From Acidimicrobiaceae bacterium (GTDB lineage Bacteria > Actinomycetota > Acidimicrobiia > Acidimicrobiales > Ilumatobacteraceae): a DNA stretch of 34,730 bases. Shown here in pieces: positions 19,870 to 28,031 of this stretch. Location: positions 1 to 34,730 of the forward strand of contig CANHST010000005.1 in assembly GCA_947463235.1 (NCBI GenBank), given 5' to 3'. Each line of letters starts with the position of its first letter. The first letter of the stretch is position 1. A program made the position numbers and the translations under genes. The notes under the pieces are model-generated. The model did not search any database. It was not told the DNA's origin and saw only the letters and a list, made by a program, of their open reading frames with translations.

Positions 19870-20702
19870 CGCTGGCGCTCACCTTTGCGGTGACGGCTGC
19901 GCTGCTGCTCGGTGCGTCCGACTTCTTTGCTGCTCGCTCGGCCCGCACCACGCCCTCCGTCACGGTCACACGAACAGCTGTCGCCACGAGCGTCTCGCTG
20001 TCGCCGTTGCTGTTGCTCTTGGTCGAGTGGGAGTGGGTAGCGCATGACGCAGTGATCGGTGCGTTGTCGGGGCTCTTCATGATCGGTGGCTTGATGCTGC
20101 TGTACGAGGGTTACGCCGTTGCCCGCATGGGCATCGTTGCCCCGCTGGCATCGGTGCTGCTCGCAGTCGTGCCGGTGTTGTGGGACATCGTCAATGGGGT
20201 TCGGCCCGGCGCTACAGCGGCAGTGGGTATGGGCCTTGGTCTTGTCGCGCTCGTCCTCACGTCGTACACGCCCGGTGGTTCCGGCAGCGTGACGATGGGA
20301 GCTGTGCTGGGCGTCACCAGCGGCGTCGCGTTCGGTATCGCCTTCACGCTGATGGGGGAGGTCAGCAAGGCGAGCGGTCTGATGCCGGTGGTGCTGCAGC
20401 GTCTGGCGGGCCTCGCCATGCTCACCACGATCGCCCTGTTCCGAACGGATCCGTTCTTCGCCCGAGGAGTTGGGCGCCGATATGCGATGGGCGCCGGCCT
20501 GTTGGGCCTCTTTGCGATCGGCTCGTTGCAATTGGCGTTCCAGCGCGGCGACACCGGACCGGTGTCGGTTGCGTCGTCGCAGTTCGCCACCGTCGCGGTG
20601 ATCCTCTCCGTAGTGTTCAACCGGGAACGAATGCGGTGGTGGCAGGCGCTCGGGGTTGCGGCCACGGCGGTCGCCGTCGCACTCATCGCGCTCGGCGGAT
20701 AG
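19866..20702 (+). CDS. EamA/DMT-superfamily transporter
   Basis: GTG start overlapping the Rieske stop; about 10 hydrophobic segments, two-fold repeat, ends VFNRERMRWWQALGVAATAVAVALIAL. Confidence 0.85.
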   Translation: MTLALTFAVTAALLLGASDFFAARSARTTPSVTVTRTAVATSVSLSPLLLLLVEWEWVAHDAVIGALSGLFMIGGLMLLYEGYAVARMGIVAPLASVLLAVVPVLWDIVNGVRPGATAAVGMGLGLVALVLTSYTPGGSGSVTMGAVLGVTSGVAFGIAFTLMGEVSKASGLMPVVLQRLAGLAMLTTIALFRTDPFFARGVGRRYAMGAGLLGLFAIGSLQLAFQRGDTGPVSVASSQFATVAVILSVVFNRERMRWWQALGVAATAVAVALIALGG

Positions 20703-20713
20703 CGTGTGCCGCC

Positions 20714-21085
20714 ATGTCCGACAAACCCGTAATCAGCATTCCTGAGGGCGAGCCGCCCGCCGACCTCGAAACCGACGACTTGGTCGTGGGCGAGGGTGCC
20801 GAGGCCACCGTCGGCAAGCGCGTGGTCGTGCACTACGTCGGCGTGTCGTGGAGCACCGGCCAGGAGTTCGATGCCAGCTGGGACCGTGGTTCGGCATTCG
20901 ACTTCCGCCTCGGTGCCCGCGAGGTCATCGAAGGCTGGGAGAAGGGTGTGAAGGGCATGCGCGAAGGCGGTCGCCGTCGCATCACCATTCCGCCGCACCT
21001 GGGCTATGGCAGCCGTGGCGCCGGGGGAGTGATCAAGCCGGGGGAGACCCTCGTGTTCGTGGTCGACCTGGTCGCTGTCCGCTGA
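20714..21085 (+). CDS. FKBP-type peptidyl-prolyl cis-trans isomerase
   Basis: VHYVGVSWSTGQEFDASWDRGSAFDFRLGAREVIEGWEKGVKGMREGGRRRITIPPHLGYGSRGAGGVIKPGETLVFVVDL. Confidence 0.95.
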   Translation: MSDKPVISIPEGEPPADLETDDLVVGEGAEATVGKRVVVHYVGVSWSTGQEFDASWDRGSAFDFRLGAREVIEGWEKGVKGMREGGRRRITIPPHLGYGSRGAGGVIKPGETLVFVVDLVAVR

Positions 21086-21094
21086 GGACGGCGC

Positions 21095-22402
21095 TCAAGC
21101 GCCAATGAGGCGGCGAACGCCGACGATACGGGTCGTCGAGAGGCGACCTTCACGCACCACGTCACCGGTGCGGGGTGCCTGCACCCAGGTGGTGGCGCTG
21201 GTTGCGATGCCCACATGGTTCACCACACCGGAGCCCGGGGCGGACTCGAGAAAGACGAGGTCGCCGGGCCGAATCGCCTCGGTGGTCCAATCGACGACGG
21301 TCCCGAAGGCGATCTGAGCGCCGGAGTAGTGCGGCAGGTCGGTGCCGATCTCGGCGTAGGCGGCAAGCACCAGGCCGGAGCAATCGAAGGTGTTCGGACC
21401 GGCGGTGTTGAACTTGTAGGGCTTGCCGATCTGGGCCCGAGCGAAGGCCAGCACCGTGCGGACGTCCTTCGACAATGACGCATCACCAGCAGTCGATACG
21501 GTGGCCTCCGGCAGGTGGCCGCCGGCGGGAACGACCAGTGCCATGCCCGGGGTGATGGTGCTCGAGACGCTCAGCGAGTTCGCCGCGAGCAGGCTCGGCA
21601 GCGAGACGCCCAACTTCTGAGCGATGCCACCCAGGTAGTCGCCAGCGACGACGGTGTACTTCGGCGTCGGCTTCGACGCGGTGGGCTTCGGAGCCGCGAG
21701 CGGCGCCGCGGCGGGCTGCTTGGCGCCCTTCGGCAATGTGAGTGCCATGCCGGGATAGATCAGGCTGCTGGACGACAGCCGGTTCGTTGCGAGCAGCGAG
21801 GTGAGGCTGACACCGAATGACTGGGCGATGCCGCTGAGCGAGTCGCCAGACTCCACGGTGTAGGTGGCGGGCTTCGCAGCAGCGGGTGCCTTCGCTGGCG
21901 CCTTCGACGGAGCCTTCGGCGTGCGGGTGGCGGTGGGCAGCTTGCCACCGGCGGGCACGATCAGCTTCATGCCCGGGAAGATCAAGCTGTTCAGCGAGAG
22001 TTGGTTCGCCGTGAGTAGTGCACGGATGGACACACCCAGCCGATCAGCGATGCCAGTGAGGTAGTCGCCCGAGGCAACGGTGTACTGCGTATCAGCAGCG
22101 GAGGTGTCGGTGGCCGGTGCGCTCTTGGCCTTCGTGGATGCAGTGCCGGTGGTGGGGGCCACCAACTGCTGACCGGGAAGGATCACGCTGTCGATCGTGA
22201 GGTGGTTCGCCGTCAGCAGCTGCTTCATGCTCACGTTGAGCTTCACAGCGATACCCGAGAGATAGTCGCCTGCGACGACCGTGTAGGTGGAGTGCTGCGC
22301 CCCCGATGCCTTCGGTGCGGCGAGGACAGGTTCGGCCACCATCGACATGGTGGTGGCCAGGCAGACGCCGGTCATGAGAACCACACGGTGCAAGCGAAGC
22401 AT
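21095..22402 (-). CDS. Secreted peptidoglycan hydrolase: four LysM repeats + NlpC/P60
   Basis: Four YTVxxGDxLxGIA...L..N.L...S.I.PGM.L..P units; NlpC/P60 FDCSGLVLAAYAEIGTDLPHYSGAQ and NHVGIA. Confidence 0.94.
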   Translation of the reverse strand: MLRLHRVVLMTGVCLATTMSMVAEPVLAAPKASGAQHSTYTVVAGDYLSGIAVKLNVSMKQLLTANHLTIDSVILPGQQLVAPTTGTASTKAKSAPATDTSAADTQYTVASGDYLTGIADRLGVSIRALLTANQLSLNSLIFPGMKLIVPAGGKLPTATRTPKAPSKAPAKAPAAAKPATYTVESGDSLSGIAQSFGVSLTSLLATNRLSSSSLIYPGMALTLPKGAKQPAAAPLAAPKPTASKPTPKYTVVAGDYLGGIAQKLGVSLPSLLAANSLSVSSTITPGMALVVPAGGHLPEATVSTAGDASLSKDVRTVLAFARAQIGKPYKFNTAGPNTFDCSGLVLAAYAEIGTDLPHYSGAQIAFGTVVDWTTEAIRPGDLVFLESAPGSGVVNHVGIATSATTWVQAPRTGDVVREGRLSTTRIVGVRRLIGA

Positions 22403-22579
22403 GTCTCTCTCATCGGTTGGTTGAGGGTTAGACTTTACGCCTGATCTCAACTCTCAACCATAGGCGCAGGTAAAGGCTTGAAAATTTCTTGCCAAACGGA
22501 CTCTTTTTGCCCACTGCCCTTCTCGAGCAAGCTGCACTGCAGCGTGCCGTGGGATGATGCAACGAGAGAGGGGTGTGGT

Positions 22580-23284
22580 ATGGCTGGCACAACGGTGACC
22601 GACGAGGCGAAGCTTTCGGCAATGGTGGAGTCCATCTGGGAGCACCGCGAGGAATTGGCCCGGATGGCACAGGAGTTGCCACGTCTGCTGCAGGAGACCG
22701 GCGCCCAGATGCGTGATGCCGGCGTTCGGGCTCAGCAGGCCAGCGCCTACCTGGAAGGCGATGTGCGCACATTTGCGGGCCACGCTGCGGACATGCTCGA
22801 GGCAGCAAAGCACCAGCTCCTTGCGGTGTTGCACGCCCTTGAGAAGGGTGGCGGGATGCTGAAGAACCTCCCCTTCATCGGCGATATGGGCAAGATGATG
22901 GGCGATCAACTGGGCGCCATCGGTGAAGTGGCCGACAACCTCGACCAGGTCGGGCAGAAGGTGCGAGGTCTCGGTGACCGCCTGGGAAACGTAGGGGAGG
23001 ACCTGCACCAGATGGGCGCCTCGCTCCTCGGCAGCGGCGAAGGATTGAGCTCCTACGGCGCCCCTCCTGCTCCGGTGCAGCGTGCGGGCGCCAAGAAGAA
23101 GGCAGCATCAACGGCAGCCTCCACAACGACGTCGAAGTCTGGAGCGAAGAAGAAGGGCCAGGTCAGGCCAGCGGCTGCGACGGTGACCAAGGCCGAGCCG
23201 AAGAAGAAGGCGTCCGCTGCCAAGGCCGACAGCTCGAAGAAGAAGAGCGCTCCGAAGCAGACGGGCTCGAAGAAGACCCGTTGA
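22580..23284 (+). CDS. Helical protein with Lys-rich C-terminal tail (HBHA/phasin/H1-like architecture)
   Basis: ATG 22580 with GAGAGAGGGG upstream; long amphipathic N-terminal region; tail GAKKKAASTAASTTTSKSGAKKKGQVRPAAATVTKAEPKKKASAAKADSSKKKSAPKQTGSKKTR. Confidence 0.78.
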   Translation: MAGTTVTDEAKLSAMVESIWEHREELARMAQELPRLLQETGAQMRDAGVRAQQASAYLEGDVRTFAGHAADMLEAAKHQLLAVLHALEKGGGMLKNLPFIGDMGKMMGDQLGAIGEVADNLDQVGQKVRGLGDRLGNVGEDLHQMGASLLGSGEGLSSYGAPPAPVQRAGAKKKAASTAASTTTSKSGAKKKGQVRPAAATVTKAEPKKKASAAKADSSKKKSAPKQTGSKKTR

Positions 23285-23321
23285 GCAGGTTCGGAGAAAA
23301 CTGACATAACGAGGATTATGG

Positions 23322-23348
23322 GCGTTCCGCCGGGAAACCGAGGAACGC
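23322..23348 (+). terminator. Structured hairpin downstream of the Lys-tail gene
   Basis: GCGTTCC-GC-CGG-GAAA-CCG-A-GGAACGC, GNRA-capped two-part stem 37 nt after the stop. Confidence 0.45.
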
Positions 23349-23568
23349 ACTGTGGCTCCAACTGAGGTTGCCGAAAGCTTGTCGCCGGCTCGCAGGGTGC
23401 ACCTCGTCATGTGAGTCCTCGACTCGCTGTCAGCCGGGATCGCCTGCCTGCCGTGCTGGCGCCACGCCTCGTCACTCGTCAGGAATCTCCCTGGGTGCCC
23501 TCTGGCCTGGTGTCACCGCTTCGGGCTGGAATGTCGCCCCTCTCCCCGCACCCACCGGTCGCCATCGC

Positions 23569-23584
23569 TTTCGTCATGACGAAA
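23569..23584. repeat. Perfect palindrome TTTCGTCATGACGAAA, copy 1
   Basis: 16-bp self-complementary; same 16-mer recurs at 23963-23978. Confidence 0.95.
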
Positions 23585-23602
23585 CGGATGGTGGCGGATG
23601 CA

Positions 23603-23971
23603 CTACGGACGCGGGCCGAGCTCTCGGTCGCGCAGTGGTCCGGCGGCCTCGCGGAGCCAGTCGACGATCTCGGCGAGTTCAGCTGATGAGGGTCTGGCGC
23701 CGGCGCTGTGCAGGTCGCGTTCGGCATCGTTCACAGCGCAGGCCAACACGTACAGCTGATCGTGCAGGGTGTCGAGTTCGCTCTTGGTGATCACCAACTC
23801 GTGTTCGCTGAGTTGCAGCTCGCGTGCTCGTTGCTGGCCGACCCAATGCCACTGTCGGCACGCCTGGGAGCAGAACTGTCGTGGGCGACCGGTGGCCTGC
23901 GGCGGCAGCACCCTTCGACACCACTTGCACCGCGATCGATCCGGATGCTCCACGGCGGCATCTTTCGTCAT
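23603..23971 (-). CDS. Small Cys4 zinc-finger-like protein with coiled-coil tail
   Basis: CKWCRRVLPPQATGRPRQFCSQACRQWHW (CxxC...CxxxC) followed by helical QLSEHELVITKSELDTLHDQLYVLACAVNDAERDL. Confidence 0.78.
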   Translation of the reverse strand: MTKDAAVEHPDRSRCKWCRRVLPPQATGRPRQFCSQACRQWHWVGQQRARELQLSEHELVITKSELDTLHDQLYVLACAVNDAERDLHSAGARPSSAELAEIVDWLREAAGPLRDRELGPRP

Positions 23972-23980
23972 GACGAAAGA
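23961..23980. repeat. Perfect 20-bp palindrome TCTTTCGTCATGACGAAAGA, copy 2, centred on the zinc-finger start codon
   Basis: Self-complementary over 20 bp; contains the ATG of the minus-strand ORF and abuts the RpiR stop codon. Confidence 0.95.
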
Positions 23981-24847
23981 CTAGCGATCCGTCAACGAGC
24001 CGCTCTCGCGCCACGCCTCCTCGGCCCGGTCGAGTCGATGGGTTGCTTCGGTGCGAAGACGGGATGCCACTCCGGCGATGACGAGGTTGGCGAGCGCCAG
24101 GGTGCCGACGTGACTGTCGAACGGTCCCCCGCCCGCTGCAGCGACGGTGAAGGTTCGATCTGCGTGGGCAGCCAGGGGCGACAGCAGGCTGTCGGTGACT
24201 GCGGCGATCCAGGCTCCCCTGGCGCTGCAGCTCTTCACCGCGTCGACGACCCAGCGGTCGTAGCGCCGAAGATCGATGGCGATCACCGTGTCCACGGGTT
24301 CCATGTGAGCCAACATTCGCTGAACGGCGACGTCGTTGCCCTCGATGAGCCCAACGTGCTCGCGCAGAGCGGAGAGCTCGCCGAGCCACTGCTGCGCCAC
24401 GCCGAGCGATGCATCGCCAGAGAGCAGGTGCACTCGGTGGCTCGGGTGGGCGATGTGGCTCACCAGGTCGTCGAGCGCTTCCACGTCGAGCGAGCGCAGG
24501 GTGCTGGCAACGTTGTCGATCTCCAGATCGAGATGGCGAGAGATCGAGTCGCTTGCCGCAGGCTCCCGAATGCGCTCTGCGGCCGGCCGCAACTGGCGAG
24601 CCAACCCGCGCTGAACAGCCGATTGGAGTTCGGTGAAGCCGTCGTAGTGCAGCTTGCTGGCAAGTCGCACCACGGTGGCGGCACCGGAACCCGCCGCTTC
24701 TGCCAGGTCGGCAACCGTGCCGAACGCGACCAACTGGGGCTGCGCAAGCACCACCTCGGCCACGCGCCGTTCGGCTGGGGTGAGGGTTGCACCCTCCTTG
24801 CCGATGCGCTCCTCCACTTCCACACGGCGAAGCGTAGTCAGTGACAT
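23981..24847 (-). CDS. RpiR-family transcriptional regulator (HTH_6 + SIS domain)
   Basis: LTPAERRVAEVVLAQPQLVAFGTVADLAEAAGSGAATVVRLASKLHYDGFTELQSAV; SIS-like C-terminus. Start MSLTTLRR preferred. Confidence 0.9.
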   Translation of the reverse strand: MSLTTLRRVEVEERIGKEGATLTPAERRVAEVVLAQPQLVAFGTVADLAEAAGSGAATVVRLASKLHYDGFTELQSAVQRGLARQLRPAAERIREPAASDSISRHLDLEIDNVASTLRSLDVEALDDLVSHIAHPSHRVHLLSGDASLGVAQQWLGELSALREHVGLIEGNDVAVQRMLAHMEPVDTVIAIDLRRYDRWVVDAVKSCSARGAWIAAVTDSLLSPLAAHADRTFTVAAAGGGPFDSHVGTLALANLVIAGVASRLRTEATHRLDRAEEAWRESGSLTDR

Positions 24848-24859
24848 CACGATCGAACC

Positions 24860-24891
24860 GATATTCCGTTTCGTGAGTAGAATGGAATATC
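24860..24891. promoter_or_regulatory. Inverted repeat GATATTCC-N16-GGAATATC, candidate operator between divergent genes
   Basis: 8-bp perfect arms in the 69-bp intergenic gap between RpiR and the dioxygenase. Confidence 0.65.
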
Positions 24892-24916
24892 TCTTCCAGG
24901 ATTCAGGAGCGTCGGT

Positions 24917-25873
24917 ATGCCCACCCTCATCGAACATGCGCCCCCCGTCGTGGTGCAGTCATCCTCATGGCCGGCGATCGTTCCTCCGCGTGGAGCGCTC
25001 TCTGATGAATCCTTCGTGAGCGCTGCTGGCCACTTCACTCGGCGGCTGCCGTCAGAGGTACACGACGCGCTGGTGGACTTCGGCGACGCAGCACCGCAGG
25101 CCGGCGCGATCATCGTGCGTGGCGTGCCCATCGGTGAGCTTCCCGACACCCCCGACTCCCCCACGGCCCCGGTCGTCAAGTCATTGGCGACCGAGTTCGT
25201 GCTGCTTGCCGTGGCGCGCCGCCTGGGTCAACCGGTTGGCTATCGCCCCGAACATGGCGGCGACCTCGTGCAGAACCTCGTTCCCACCAAGGACACTGCC
25301 CTTCGCCAGGTGAGTACCTCGTCGGGCGTCGACCTGATGTTTCACACCGAGGCTGCCTTCCACCCGCACCGGCCGAGGTACCTGCTGCTCCTGTGCCTTC
25401 GTGGCGACCCGAAGGCCATCACCACACTGTCGAGCATCTTCGAGCTCTTGCCACTGTTGCCCGAGGAGGTGGTGGACACGCTCTTCCAGCCGCGTTTCCG
25501 TACCGCAGTGGACGAGAGCTACCTCCATGGCAACCGCAACGTGCTCGGAGCCCCGATGCCCGTGTTGCGTGGAGATCGGCAACGCCCACAGTTGGTCTTC
25601 GACGCCGAGTTGATGACAGGTACCGACCGCGACGCCGATGCAGCGATTCGCGCCCTGTCGGCTGCGATCGATGCGCACCACACCGGCGTGGCGCTCGAAG
25701 CCGGCGATCTGCTGATCGTGGACAACGACGTTGCGGTGCACGGACGATCGTCGTACCAACCAAGGTGGGACGGACGCGATCGCTGGATCCAACGGTCGAT
25801 GACCGTCGCCGACCTCGGCCCGAGCGCAGCCGAGCGCCGCCACAGGGTGATCACCACCTGCTTCGGAGCCTGA
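24917..25873 (+). CDS. TauD/TfdA-like Fe(II)/2-oxoglutarate dioxygenase (clavaminate synthase/AsnO-like subgroup suspected)
   Basis: HxE motif FHTEAAFHPHRPRYLLLLCLR; distal HGRSSYQPRWDGRDRWIQR. Confidence 0.82.
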   Translation: MPTLIEHAPPVVVQSSSWPAIVPPRGALSDESFVSAAGHFTRRLPSEVHDALVDFGDAAPQAGAIIVRGVPIGELPDTPDSPTAPVVKSLATEFVLLAVARRLGQPVGYRPEHGGDLVQNLVPTKDTALRQVSTSSGVDLMFHTEAAFHPHRPRYLLLLCLRGDPKAITTLSSIFELLPLLPEEVVDTLFQPRFRTAVDESYLHGNRNVLGAPMPVLRGDRQRPQLVFDAELMTGTDRDADAAIRALSAAIDAHHTGVALEAGDLLIVDNDVAVHGRSSYQPRWDGRDRWIQRSMTVADLGPSAAERRHRVITTCFGA

Positions 25874-25909
25874 CGACCACAGCCGAGAGGCGACCGTTAG
25901 GGTGCAACG

Positions 25910-26497
25910 GTGAAGAATCTTCTCGCACGATGCTGGCTTCGTCTTTGGCGCTGGTCCTCGATCCCGGTGCCGGAATCAATGCCCGATCGGTGCGTGATCA
26001 TTGCGGCGCCGCACACTACGAACTGGGACTTTCCCCTCATGTTGGCGCATGCGCGAGTCTGTGGCGTGAAGTTGTCGTGGCTCGGGAAGGACTCGTTGTT
26101 CCGTGGCCCGATGGGGCCGATCATGCGGCGCTTCGGCGGCGTGGCCATCGATCGCAGCGCGCCCGGTGGAATGGTGGCAGCGCTGGCGAAAGAACTCAAC
26201 GAGCGACCAGTCCTGCGTCTGTTGGTGCCCGCTGAGGGAACGCGTTCGAAAACCGAGTACTGGAAGTCGGGCTTCTATCGAATCGCTCAGCAGGCAGATG
26301 TGCCGTTGGTGCTCTCCTTCCTCGACCGCAGCACCCGTAGCGGGGGCTTCGGGCGAGCATTTCGCCTCACTGGCGACGTACGCGCCGACATGGACGTCAT
26401 CCGGGCGTTCTACGACGGCAAGACGGGCCTGAAGGCCGACCGTGTTGGGCCGATTCGTCTACGTGAAGAAGACGCTCCAGACACGTCCGTCGCCTGA
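25910..26497 (+). CDS. 1-acyl-sn-glycerol-3-phosphate acyltransferase-like (PlsC domain)
   Basis: APHTTNWDFPLMLAHAR (HX4D variant), GGVAIDRSAPGG, LLVPAEGTRSKTEYWKSGFYRIAQQADVPLV. Confidence 0.88.
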   Translation: MKNLLARCWLRLWRWSSIPVPESMPDRCVIIAAPHTTNWDFPLMLAHARVCGVKLSWLGKDSLFRGPMGPIMRRFGGVAIDRSAPGGMVAALAKELNERPVLRLLVPAEGTRSKTEYWKSGFYRIAQQADVPLVLSFLDRSTRSGGFGRAFRLTGDVRADMDVIRAFYDGKTGLKADRVGPIRLREEDAPDTSVA

Positions 26498-26518
26498 TGC
26501 CAGGCAGAATGGGCGACG

Positions 26519-27586
26519 ATGTCATCGAACGCCGCTCCCCTGCCTCCCGCCCCTGAACGAGCCTTTGCCAGCGACAATGCAGCAGGAGCACATCCGAGGG
26601 TGCTCGAGGCCTTCATCGCCGCCAACGAGGGTCACGCCCTGGCGTACGGAAGCGACCGATGGACGGAAGAGGCGACGACACGTCTTCGAGATCTCTTCGG
26701 CGGTCAGACCGAGTCGTTCCTGGTGTGGAACGGCACCGGCGCGAATGTGATGGCGCTCGCCACGATGGTGCAGCCCGGCGATTGCGTGGTCTGTACCGAC
26801 TGGGCGCACATTGCGGTCGACGAAACCGGAGCGCCGGAGCGGGCACTCGGCGCCAAGCTCCTCACGCAGGCTTCTCCTGAGGCCAAGTTGCACCCGGATC
26901 AGCTTCGATCCTTGGCGCACCTGCAGGGGGTGCAGCACCACGCCCAACCCGGAGTGGTCAGCATCACCCAGAGCACCGAACTCGGCACGTTGTACAGCGC
27001 CGACGAGGTGGCCGCCATTTGCGACGTTGCGCACTCGATGGGCATGGTGGTGCACCTCGACGGAGCGCGTATCGCCAACGCCACTGCGGCGCTCGGAGGG
27101 ACAGTTGCTGCGATGCGCTCGTTCACCGTCGATGCTGGCGTCGACGTGGTCAGTTTCGGCGGCACGAAGGCCGGCGCTGCTGCTGCCGAGGCGGTCGTGT
27201 ACTTGAACCCGACATTGGCTCGTCGAGCGAAGTACGTGCGCAAACAGGTGAACCAACTGCCGTCGAAGATGCGCTTCGTTGCAGCGCAGTTGAACGCCCT
27301 GCTCGACGATGAACTCTGGATCCGCCTTGCACTGCATTCGAACGGCATGGCGCAACTGCTGTACCGGCTCACCAAGGACATTCCGGGGGTCAGCTACGAC
27401 GCCCCTCCGGCCGTGAACAGTCTGTTTCCGTGCCTTCCCGCCGAGGTCATCGAGCCGTTGCGCGAGTGGTGCTTCTTCTGGGACTGGAATGTGGCGCGCA
27501 ACCAGGTGCGCTGGATGACCGCCTGGGACACCACCGAAACGGACGTCGAGCGATTCGCTGCCGGTGTGCGTCACCTCTTGGCGTGA
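26519..27586 (+). CDS. Low-specificity threonine aldolase / beta-eliminating lyase family
   Basis: GAHPRVLEAFIAANEGHALAYGSDRWTEEAT, VHLDGARIANATAAL, VDVVSFGGTKAGA. Confidence 0.92.
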   Translation: MSSNAAPLPPAPERAFASDNAAGAHPRVLEAFIAANEGHALAYGSDRWTEEATTRLRDLFGGQTESFLVWNGTGANVMALATMVQPGDCVVCTDWAHIAVDETGAPERALGAKLLTQASPEAKLHPDQLRSLAHLQGVQHHAQPGVVSITQSTELGTLYSADEVAAICDVAHSMGMVVHLDGARIANATAALGGTVAAMRSFTVDAGVDVVSFGGTKAGAAAAEAVVYLNPTLARRAKYVRKQVNQLPSKMRFVAAQLNALLDDELWIRLALHSNGMAQLLYRLTKDIPGVSYDAPPAVNSLFPCLPAEVIEPLREWCFFWDWNVARNQVRWMTAWDTTETDVERFAAGVRHLLA

Positions 27587-27640
27587 AACCGCAGGTCAGA
27601 TGCTATCGACACTGGGACAGTTTCGACGTAGAGTAAGCGC

Positions 27641-27659
27641 TACTTGCTCACAGCAAGTA
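27641..27659. promoter_or_regulatory. Inverted repeat TACTTGC-N5-GCAAGTA upstream of whiB-like gene
   Basis: 7-bp perfect arms, 31 nt upstream of ATG 27690. Confidence 0.5.
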
Positions 27660-27689
27660 TTTCGCAGGCCTGACGGACGAGGGGGTTCC

Positions 27690-27995
27690 ATGGCAGCGGT
27701 CGATGTGGTTTTTCATCGCACGTTCACCGACGATCGATGGATGAACAGTGCTGCCTGCAAAGGCTTGACGCATCTGTTCTTCCCGCTGCCGGCAGAGCGC
27801 CCGCAGGCACGAGATCGGCGTGAGGCTGCCGCCAAGTCGGTGTGTGCTTCGTGCACCGTGAATGCAACCTGTCGCGAGTTCGCGCGCACCAACCATGAGT
27901 ACGGCTTCTGGGGCGGCGAGAGCGAAGACGAGCGCCACGCAGCGGGCTTCCGACTGATCGCCCCCATCGGAGTCCGCGCCCGCAACGTGGGCTGA
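27690..27995 (+). CDS. WhiB-family [4Fe-4S] regulator
   Basis: AACKG...CASCTVNATC Cys pattern and GFWGGESEDER; GAGGGGG SD upstream. Confidence 0.93.
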   Translation: MAAVDVVFHRTFTDDRWMNSAACKGLTHLFFPLPAERPQARDRREAAAKSVCASCTVNATCREFARTNHEYGFWGGESEDERHAAGFRLIAPIGVRARNVG

Positions 27996-28031
27996 CCCAG
28001 CCACCTCGCTGTCGGGGCGTACGATCGTTGC

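Noticed and set aside
25893-25911. ACCGTT-N7-AACGGT dyad at the PlsC-like gene start
   Set aside because: Only 6-bp arms; weak evidence without comparative data.
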